Assembly: GCA_036897625.1 (NCBI GenBank)
Contig: JAYMTA010000781.1
Location: forward strand, 1 to 24,230
Origin: Pelargonium cotyledonis
Lineage: Eukaryota; Streptophyta; Magnoliopsida; Geraniales; Geraniaceae
Direction: 5' to 3'
Length of the DNA: 24,230 nucleotides
The notes below the pieces were generated by a model. That model did not search any database. It was not told where the DNA came from and was given only the letters and a program-made list of their open reading frames with translations. Positions 22,101-24,230 of this stretch are shown here, piece after piece. The translations under genes and the position numbers were made by a program. Positions within the stretch are counted from its first letter, which is position 1, and every line of letters starts with the position of its first letter.

Positions 22101-24155
22101 GCTTAAACTGATAGGTGAAGGCCCAACTAGTATATCAAGTGGAGACATTAAGCAGATAGTTAGAGCAAAGTTAAATGCAGTATCATAGCTTGTTCTATTC
22201 CAAGCCTTGGCCCTAAGGTGACCCGATTATGTTGCCTCGCCATGTGGTATCCGGTTCGCTTGGATATGGACATGCCTGCAGCAGCTCACGTGTGGAAGAA
22301 AAACATCTACACGTGAGGGGAGTGCCGATTTAAAATCCCCCGAATTGTGCTCTTGTCAATCCCACCAATAAATGAAAATTATGAGGCTCGCACTTGAAGG
22401 GGCTGTTGAAGTGGTGACTAAAGTCCCACATTGGTAAAATATAAGATAAAGAGGTTACATATAGTGGTGCAAGTAAAACCTATTAAAAATGTTAATATTT
22501 TAGTAGCGGAAGCTCAAACTATTATGAGTAGCCCAATTTAAATTCAAAAGATAATGATACTAATATTCATAGAGCAGTTGTCTTTGTCACTATCAACCAA
22601 AATGAAATTTTTTTTTTGACATTAACCAAAAGTATCAGACAGAATAGTTTTTAACACATGCAGAACATCCAAAGGCGAGAATAAACAAAACAAAATAAAA
22701 TAAAACAAAATGTAATGGCCAGATATTAAGTACGGCAATAGTTAATCTTCAGTGGAAGATGCTTAGAGTAACGTTTCTTTTTTTTTTGTTGTGAAATGTA
22801 AATGAACATAAAATTAACACATGAAATGAGAAGATAGGATACCCAAATAGTCAAACATATTTTATTATTTGAAGATGGCAAGGGCTTCAAAATGCAATTG
22901 TGGCTAATGAAAGCAATAATTTTTTGATAATTGTGGACTAAGATCACCTGTAGGTAAAGAAACTCGTCAAATAAAAACCTTTTGCGAGCTAAATCTGCCT
23001 CATTCATAATCTTCGGCTGGTGAATTCCGACATACGCCTGCAATTTAGACACAAACATTTAGCTATCCACTGTAATATGAAGCAACAAAGAAATGATTAA
23101 GTTTCATTCATGCATATGTATGTATGTATGTACAAGTCAAACCATTTTGCATATGACAAGTACTACTTCGTTGCTGTAAGCTGCCAATTATGAATTATGA
23201 ATTACAATCCATTCAATTTAATCTCACTGGTTAAGAAATTAGGCAGCTAAGTCAGCTATTCTAAAATATATCTCAAAAAATATAGATTAAAATAACAAAA
23301 AAATTTAGAGGGTTGAAAATCATCAGCAAAAAAACCTCATGAGTATTCACATTGGATGACTTGAACTCCTAACCTTCAGCCTAAGTTTCTTGGAAAGCAC
23401 TACACCTAGCTATGGGCCACAGTGCAGAAGCAAGCAAGTCTAGAGGTGGGCATGAAAAACAGAGACCAGCACAATCACTTCATAATAATTGTCAAACTAA
23501 CATGTGATCACCTTTTTTAGCACGAAATGTATGTACCATGAAATTCTCCAAGGGACTTATGAAAGGGAAGCCACTTACCTCATGAAGACCTAACATTCCA
23601 AAGTCCTTAGTAATATCTTCAGGAACAGGATCAATACTGACTGGCATGGTTTGCAATGCGCTGGAAGAAGTAATAGAAACAAATCTTTCATATATTGGCA
23701 CAAAGGCGCACTTCACAAAAAAAATACCAACTAATCTCATGCTTCAAAAATGAATAATGAAGTAGAATGCAAAAAGGAAAAGTATAGCTCAGGCAAGTTT
23801 TTATATAAATAAGCATTTATCCAATCAATGCCAATTATACAAAAAAGAAAAAAAAATGAAATAAGAAATAGAAAGTAGGAAACTATGAAATGGATAGCTC
23901 ATAGAATAGCTATTCCAGAACTATTGAATCTACTTAAGATAGTGTGCATGCTATGTCCATAAATATCAAATAAAGTATAGGAGGCACTAACCTTGCAATA
24001 ACATCCTTAAGAAAATTTGGACTTAAGCCACCTTTTGATGGGTGTATAGGATAAAGCTTCCCTTGTGCAGAAAGTGATGAATCATCATCATCATTGAGAA
24101 CGTCAATATTATAATCTCGTATTTCATAATGATCTTTAGTCCGCATAGTTTTCAC
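6538..24155 (-). CDS. RECG1: Plant organellar RecG-type ATP-dependent DNA helicase (5'-partial, 11 exons)
   Basis: Exons on the minus strand, in transcript order: 24155-23992, 23660-23579, 23037-22948, 21403-21170, 18632-18561, 14794-14645, 14572-14429, 12574-12425, 10290-10207, 7888-7316 and 6630-6538. Together they make 1,836 nt, or 611 codons plus TGA, with no frameshift. Nine of the ten introns are phase 0; the first is phase 2. Visible SF2 helicase and RecG motifs (residue numbers within this fragment): Q-motif region LPYSLTSSQ (160-168), Walker A GDVGCGKT (191-198), motif Ia VPTELLA (219-225), DEQH box (296-299), SATPIPR (342-348), motif IV YIVYPVIEQSE (403-413), motif V ATQVIEVGVDVP (466-477), motif VI QLRGRVGRG (497-505) and the RecG-specific RGPGNLLGKKQSG (544-556). 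Known plant RecG proteins are roughly 950-1,000 residues, so about 350 N-terminal residues, including the targeting peptide, lie off the right edge. The family remodels forks and branched DNA in plastids and mitochondria; that role is inferred by homology. The organellar location cannot be seen here. Confidence 0.95.
6631..7315 (-). other. Last RecG intron, no insertion seen
   Basis: A 685-nt AT-rich intron with normal GT-AG ends. I see no transposon, RNA gene or coding-like segment in it, which makes it the longest intron of this gene without a recognisable insertion apart from the 541-nt one near the right end. Confidence 0.7.
7316..7888 (-). CDS. RECG1: RecG exon j (residues 391-581), helicase lobe 2 and TRG motif
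   Basis: The largest exon. Acceptor ATTGTAACAG, donor GCACTG followed by GTAAAT. In order it holds motif IV (YIVYPVIEQSE), HGKMKGVEKDEAL, FRSGETHILLATQVIEVGVD (motif V), NAERFGIAQLHQLRGRVGRG (motif VI with its arginine fingers), and then the C-terminal RecG translocation region with DLLLRGPGNLLGKKQSG. The first codons are ATG ATG, but these are internal methionines: the exon opens at a splice acceptor and the upstream exon ends DEVYK in phase. Confidence 0.97.
7969..8912 (-). mobile_element. Non-autonomous LTR retroelement (TRIM-like, Copia-type), minus strand
   Basis: Two alignable direct repeats of about 205 bp, 7969-8173 and 8707-8912, each start TG and end CA and flank a 533-bp interior. 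Flanking 5-mers are ATAAC (left) and ATGAC (right), a 5-bp target duplication with one mismatch. Orientation is minus. Reading that way, the interior just after the upstream LTR has a degenerate initiator-Met tRNA binding site (TTTTATCATAGCC against TGGTATCAGAGCC, 10 of 13), and just before the downstream LTR there is a purine tract (GAGTTTGAGGAGGGG). The LTR carries TTATAAATTGGCTC, a plausible TATA region. The interior has an ATGGCATCATCAAAATCC start-like sequence but stops quickly. It lies in the intron between exons i and j. Confidence 0.88.
8913..10206. other. Rest of the intron between exons i and j, unassigned
   Basis: No gene recognised. Two overlapping open frames near 8870-9360, on opposite strands, have no familiar motifs. 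From about 9600 to 9790 there is a GC-richer patch with GAGGCGCCCGCTTC and CCGCCTCGCTTC and a plus-strand TATAAACACTGC, probably part of an old repeat, but I cannot define its ends. Confidence 0.45.
10207..10290 (-). CDS. RECG1: RecG exon i (residues 363-390), link to lobe 2
   Basis: An 84-nt exon found by homology. The acceptor is TTTTTTGACAG and the donor is TACAAG followed by GTGATG; phase 0. It encodes ITGLPPGRIPVETSIIEG and ends DEVYK. The LPPGR.P..T pattern is the RecG segment linking lobes 1 and 2. Confidence 0.95.
10291..10634. other. Intron segment with a small imperfect direct repeat
   Basis: No gene. The sequence GGTCCAAAAGTCTGCAAGCT at about 10490 is nearly repeated from GGGGTCCAAAAGATTGCAAG at about 10375. 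Both are followed by AAATTTG(T/C)TCAACAA, so a segment of roughly 115 bp was duplicated. Confidence 0.6.
10635..12115 (-). mobile_element. Non-autonomous LTR retroelement (second TRIM-like element), minus strand
   Basis: Direct LTRs at 10635-10829 (195 bp) and 11919-12115 (197 bp) both start TGTGAAA and end TTCACA. Flanking 5-mers TATAC and AATAC match at 4 of 5. Read on the minus strand, the primer-binding site TGCTATCGGAGCC follows the upstream LTR immediately (11 of 13 to TGGTATCAGAGCC), and the purine tract CTTGAGGGAGAG precedes the downstream LTR immediately. The LTR has TATATAAAGGAG and TATTTATAG as possible TATA boxes. The 1,089-bp interior has no gag or pol coding capacity, so it would depend on enzymes from other elements. 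It sits in the intron between exons h and i. Confidence 0.9.
11395..11575. repeat. Degenerate tandem repeat of about 78 bp inside the second LTR element
   Basis: GGCTCAGGAACTATTTTTAT with GTTTGGCCTCATAACTC at about 11413 recurs as GGCTCAGGGACTATTTCAAT with GTTTGGCCTCATGACTC at about 11491. Partial copies of AGTTTGGTCAG lie on both sides. It lies wholly in the non-coding interior of the retroelement and is probably part of its untranslated leader region. Confidence 0.8.
12116..12424. other. Intron segment between second LTR element and exon h
   Basis: AT-rich intron sequence with no repeat, RNA gene or open frame that I can support. Confidence 0.6.
12425..12574 (-). CDS. RECG1: RecG exon h (residues 313-362), motif III
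   Basis: The acceptor is ATCCCTGCAG and the donor is ACACAA followed by GTACGT. It begins with a serine-rich, weakly conserved insert (LYCTSLSSRAESDVSSKNE), then MAPHVLAMSATPIPR and LALYGDMSITQ. SATPIPR couples ATP hydrolysis to DNA movement. A variable insert between the DEQH box and motif III also occurs in other plant RecG proteins, so it is probably a surface loop. Confidence 0.95.
12575..12968. other. Intron segment upstream of exon h
   Basis: AT-rich intron sequence with no feature that I can support, ending in a run of A's at about 12923 shortly before the long-TIR element begins. Confidence 0.6.
12969..14155. mobile_element. Long-TIR foldback element, probably non-autonomous Mutator-like (MULE)
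   Basis: The left arm (12969 to about 13130) matches the reverse complement of the right arm (about 13998-14155) over some 160 bp. Shared anchors include TTTRGTACC, GGAAACNCAATT, TTTTATTCTACCAGACTTAGTAC, TTTTGAACC, CCGTTAAAT-like and GACGTGG, in order. Arms of that length with a non-coding core fit non-autonomous MULEs. The core (about 13330-13760) is much richer in G+C than the arms, as in Pack-MULEs carrying captured host fragments. The flanks CCATTA and CCATAA are similar, but a clean 9-bp duplication is not evident. It lies in the intron between exons g and h and encodes no convincing protein. Confidence 0.75.
13505..13752. repeat. Internal imperfect duplication in the GC-rich core of the long-TIR element
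   Basis: GTGCTCAACGCCGGAGATATG at about 13514 recurs as GTGCTCAACGCAGGAGATGTG at about 13650, and CTTCTTCTTCACCTCTC...GTGAACTGTT (to 13587) recurs as CTTCTTCTCCTCTCTC...GTGAAGTGTT (to 13750). Several overlapping open frames on both strands arise from this GC-rich repeated core. None has recognisable domains. Confidence 0.75.
14429..14572 (-). CDS. RECG1: RecG exon g (residues 265-312), DEQH box
   Basis: The acceptor is GGTTGGCAG and the donor is AGTAAG followed by GTAGTT. It encodes ALQDGEISLVIGTHSLI and LRLTVVDEQHRFGVIQRG. IGTHSLI is the segment before motif II, and DEQH is the RecG-type DEAD-box variant that binds Mg-ATP and triggers hydrolysis, followed by the family signature RFGV.QR. 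Confidence 0.95.
14573..14644 (-). other. 72-nt in-frame intron with GC-AG ends
   Basis: On the minus strand the intron starts GCATGC after exonic CAG and ends TTGGTTGGCAG. Its length is a multiple of three and it has no stop in the gene's frame, so retention would add 24 mostly hydrophobic residues between RMIRQ and ALQDGE. The only nearby GT, inside CGTCAG, would break the frame. In known RecG proteins this junction is continuous (MIRQ directly followed by a L..G.. element), which supports splicing here. GC donors are a small known class handled by the normal spliceosome, but here only GCA of the usual GCAAGT is kept. Confidence 0.85.
14645..14794 (-). CDS. RECG1: RecG exon f (residues 215-264), motif Ia/Ib
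   Basis: The acceptor is TTTTTGTAG. It encodes AAFMVPTELLAIQHY, then LLTGSTPLKQTRMIRQ. The motif Ia position usually reads APTE in RecG; here it is VPTE, a conservative change that one C-to-T transition would produce. The 3' boundary is CGTCAG followed by GC rather than GT (see the short-intron entry). Confidence 0.93.
15106..15365. repeat. 196-bp-spaced duplication in the left LTR
   Basis: GTGTAGGAGTATATAATTAA at 15106, followed by CCAACTATCAGCTTACACTT, recurs as GTGTAAGAGTATATAATTAA at 15302, followed by TCAACTATCAGGTTCAACTT. The right LTR lacks this segment, so the duplication or insertion happened after the element arrived. Between the copies is GGTAACAAGTTCAAGTCTTG, which looks like the B box of a tRNA-derived promoter, but no matching A box was found. 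Confidence 0.75.
16254..17385. mobile_element. GC-rich insertion within the right LTR, with degenerate tandem repeat
   Basis: Compared with the left LTR, about 1.1 kb of extra DNA splits this copy. It begins with a short TTAG run and is far richer in G+C than its surroundings. From about 16745 to 17135 it holds roughly five degenerate units of 79-84 bp: GGCAGATCTCGGCACTGAGG (16895), GGCAGACCTCAGCGCTATAG (16974) and GGCAGATCTCAACATTGCGG (17058), each with a CGAGGT(T/C)C(C/A) element. A 245-codon open frame crosses it on the minus strand but has no known motif, and the repeats keep it open. It may be a piece of a Gypsy-type element; its ends are not defined. Confidence 0.5.
17456..18241. mobile_element. 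Probable non-autonomous hAT element with gene-like content
   Basis: The right end, read inward on the minus strand, begins CTATGAAGCACTGTCAC, sharing CTATGAAGCAC with the hAT element at 18951. The left end reads CTTTGTTGCACCGGTACCG. Flanking 8-mers GTCAACAG (17448-17455) and GTGAACAC (18242-18249) match at 6 of 8, which fits an old 8-bp target duplication. Inside, about 17800-17900 is a CT-rich leader-like stretch before an ATG (17900) that opens MGGCLLD and then stops. A second open stretch follows an intron-like TTTGCAG at about 17990. This may be a captured gene start, though chance cannot be excluded. Confidence 0.45.
18242..18560. other. Intron segment next to exon e
   Basis: AT-rich intron sequence with no repeat, RNA gene or open frame that I can support. 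Confidence 0.6.
18561..18632 (-). CDS. RECG1: RecG exon e (residues 191-214), Walker A
   Basis: A 72-nt exon too short to stand out as an open frame, found by its protein motif. Acceptor CTTTTTAG, donor TATCAG followed by GTTGGT, phase 0. It encodes GDVGCGKTVVAFMACMEVVA and ends SGYQ. GDVGCGKT is the phosphate-binding P-loop (RecG type GDVGSGKT, here with Cys). It sits alone between introns of about 2.5 and 3.8 kb, the two longest in the window, so skipping it would remove 24 residues in frame and destroy ATPase activity. Confidence 0.95.
18951..19520. mobile_element. hAT-superfamily MITE with perfect 8-bp target duplication
   Basis: Inverted ends CTATGAAGCACGG (left) and CAAGGAAGCACGA (right, read inward) match at 10 of 13 and are followed on both sides by GGGTAC/GGTACC-rich subterminal sequence. 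The flanks ATATAAAC at 18943-18950 and ATATAAAC at 19521-19528 are identical 8-mers, the hAT signature. At 570 bp with no transposase it is non-autonomous. Its middle holds an A run (19139-19184, broken once by T) that would read as poly-lysine or poly-phenylalanine. It lies in the intron between exons d and e. Confidence 0.9.
19578..20290. mobile_element. Mariner/Stowaway-type MITE ends
   Basis: The left end reads TCCTCCCGTACCAAAATAAT, and the right end, read inward on the minus strand, TTCCCTCCGTCCCAAAATGA followed by GTGGCC. Both fit the CTCCCTCCGTCCCAAAAT terminus common to plant mariner-like MITEs. The right end is flanked by TA, as expected; the left flank is an A run without a clear TA. 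A third similar inverted end at about 19743-19762 (ATTTGTCCCAAAATAATTGT on the minus strand) also matches the left end, so two elements may be nested or the true short element may be 19578 to about 19765. Confidence 0.6.
20291..20684. other. Intron segment, unassigned
   Basis: AT-rich intron sequence. A 14-bp tandem pair (TGTAAATTAAGA) occurs at 20458-20483. Nothing else can be supported. Confidence 0.55.
20685..20930 (-). other. Coding-like fragment inside an intron, unrecognised
   Basis: An open minus-strand frame of about 80 codons, ending TAA at 20687-20685, encodes a sequence with normal-looking composition: LYLWRCLAYDKSVGSMTSLV, then GYDAPNSACLFSAF, FHCSQISMP and SRWWISLLLPLASDQD. It has no ATG at its 5' end and no clear splice sites, and RecG proteins have no matching segment between MNRLLQ and the Walker A motif. 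It may be a fragment of another gene carried into the intron. I do not recognise the family; chance is possible. Confidence 0.3.
20931..21169. other. Intron segment next to exon d
   Basis: AT-rich intron sequence; no feature that I can support. Confidence 0.55.
21170..21403 (-). CDS. RECG1: RecG exon d (residues 113-190), start of helicase lobe 1
   Basis: The acceptor is CTCTTTCAG; the donor is TTACAG followed by GTTTTG, which is weak beyond GT. It encodes LGRLFQMLEG, a charged linker with DRYRKPELN, then LPYSLTSSQ, EIIWDLKRP and MNRLLQ. The LT..Q element corresponds to the Q-motif-like adenine contact, and MNRLLQ directly precedes the Walker A motif in RecG proteins. Confidence 0.94.
21843..22160 (-). 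mobile_element. Miniature LTR pair (very short TRIM-like remnant), minus strand
   Basis: The left LTR-like copy (21843-21964) and a diverged right copy (from 22067 to about 22160) share GTTTAAACTTT.C, TAGGTGAAG, CAACT and ATATCAAGTG.AGACA in the same order. Between them are only 102 bp. Read on the minus strand, this interior starts with a primer-binding site TGGTGTCAAAGC (10 of 12 to TGGTATCAGAGC) directly at the right copy and ends with the purine tract GCGAGAGGGAG directly before TGTTAAATAATCTCACATTG. All the control sequences of a retroelement thus sit in about 320 bp. No target duplication is evident. It lies in the intron between exons c and d. Confidence 0.65.
22285..22317. repeat. Inverted repeat with two CACGTG boxes
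   Basis: CTCACGTGT (22285-22293) and ACACGTGAG (22309-22317) are perfect 9-bp arms around a 15-nt loop. The right arm continues GGGGAGTG, a purine tract typical of the 3' end of a retroelement interior. At 22403 there follows TGTTGAAGTGGTGACTAAAG with TCCCACATTGG, typical of a plant LTR start. This probably marks another LTR-element remnant on the plus strand. G-boxes can bind bZIP/bHLH factors, but no role in the gene is shown. Confidence 0.6.
22450..22947. other. Intron segment next to exon c
   Basis: AT-rich intron sequence with a short AAAATAAAA-type run at 22685 and a T run at 22778. No gene or defined element. Confidence 0.55.
22948..23037 (-). CDS. RECG1: RecG exon c (residues 83-112)
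   Basis: The acceptor is AAATTGCAG and the donor is CTACAG followed by GTGATC; phase 0 at both ends. It encodes AYVGIHQPKIMNEADLARKR and ends FDEFLYLQ. The pattern H.P........A..RL.FDEF..LQ is a hallmark of RecG between the wedge and helicase lobe 1. Confidence 0.93.
23038..23578. other. RecG intron between exons b and c
   Basis: A 541-nt GT-AG intron. It holds a short GTAT tetranucleotide repeat (about 23115-23131). From about 23340 to 23425 a patch (TTGAACTCCTAACCTTCAGC, then ATGGGCCACAGTGC) vaguely resembles old tRNA-derived or LTR repeat sequence, but it cannot be assigned. Confidence 0.55.
23579..23660 (-). CDS. RECG1: RecG exon b (residues 55-82)
   Basis: The acceptor is CTTCTTCCAG and the donor is CATGAG followed by GTAAGT, a near-perfect plant consensus. 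The first base completes the split codon from the upstream exon (AG plus C, serine). The exon encodes SALQTMPVSIDPVPEDIT and ends GMLGLHE. It belongs to the linker between wedge and helicase lobes, where RecG proteins typically have an LP.P...I...FGLL pattern. Confidence 0.88.
23661..23991. other. RecG intron between exons a and b
   Basis: A 331-nt AT-rich phase-2 intron with normal GT-AG ends. No insertion or RNA gene is visible. Confidence 0.7.
23992..24155 (-). CDS. RECG1: RecG exon a (residues 1-54 of visible part), late wedge/linker region
   Basis: The acceptor is a long T run ending TTTTGTAG before GTGAAAACT. The donor is GCAAG followed by GTTAGT, leaving the codon split after two bases (phase 2). 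The residues begin VKTMRTKDHYEIRDY and contain an acidic patch (NDDDD) and LYPIHPSKGGLS. That last piece matches the segment RecG proteins carry just after the OB-fold wedge domain. The first visible codon, GTG, is an internal valine, not a start: the exon opens directly at a splice acceptor and the gene continues to the right. Confidence 0.85.
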
Positions 24156-24230
24156 CTACAAAAAAAAAAAAAAAAAAAAAAAAAAAACCCCACAAAAAGG
24201 TGGGGAAAAAAAAAACCCCTTTCACACAAA
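24156..24230. repeat. Homopolymer-rich window edge in an intron
   Basis: After the acceptor TGTAG the plus strand has a run of about 28 A's, then CCCCACAAAAAGGTGGGG, an imperfect hairpin, then ten A's and CCCC. The A run forms the polypyrimidine tract of the exon a acceptor on the minus strand. Such a pile of homopolymers at the edge is also where assemblies fail, so exact run lengths should not be trusted. Confidence 0.7.

Noticed and set aside
24153-24155. GTG at the edge of exon a as a translation start
   Set aside because: It is directly preceded by a strong splice acceptor and sits in a conserved internal part of RecG, so it is an internal valine codon.
1-24230. CRISPR arrays, operons, rRNA genes or an unknown defence-type system
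   Set aside because: No regularly spaced repeats with unique spacers, no rRNA signature and no clustered genes. The sequence is plant nuclear DNA with one intron-rich gene.

Overview
The window is plant nuclear DNA, most likely from a eudicot. It is AT-rich, its one clear gene is split by many GT-AG introns, and the introns are filled with plant-type transposons (LTR/TRIM elements, hAT, a Mutator-like foldback element, mariner-type MITE ends, a CACTA-like end). There is no sign of operons, bacterial genes or CRISPR. The species cannot be fixed from the sequence.

One gene is well supported: a minus-strand homologue of the bacterial RecG helicase, the organelle-targeted RECG1 of plants. Eleven exons (positions 24155 down to 6538) join in frame to 1,836 nt, giving 611 residues plus a TGA stop. 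The 5' part of the gene (targeting peptide, most of the wedge/OB domain, promoter) lies beyond the right edge. All the superfamily-2 helicase motifs and the C-terminal RecG translocation motif are present with no frameshift or premature stop, so the gene looks functional. By family knowledge the protein would remodel stalled replication forks and recombination intermediates in plastids and mitochondria and limit recombination between short repeats.

Layout. 1-6537 is the region downstream of the gene: a compound GA/GT microsatellite, a 42-bp tandem duplication, a GC-rich LTR-like block (about 1030-2110), a small CACTA-like end (3991-4204) and a tandemly duplicated LTR-like segment (5040-5690). 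From 6538 to the right edge is the gene. Its long introns carry, from left to right: a short LTR element (7969-8912), a second (10635-12115), a Mutator-like long-TIR element with a GC-rich core (12969-14155), a third LTR pair disturbed by other insertions (14950-17454), a probable hAT element with gene-like content (17456-18241), a hAT MITE with a perfect 8-bp target duplication (18951-19520), mariner-type MITE ends (19578 to about 20290) and a miniature LTR pair (21843 to about 22160).

The main curiosities are a 72-nt intron with GC-AG ends that is in frame and stop-free, four LTR-type elements inside introns all in the same orientation as the host gene, and two gene-like fragments in introns. 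I found no convincing new biological system. The window is best read as a conserved organelle-maintenance gene enlarged by nested, mostly non-autonomous transposons.
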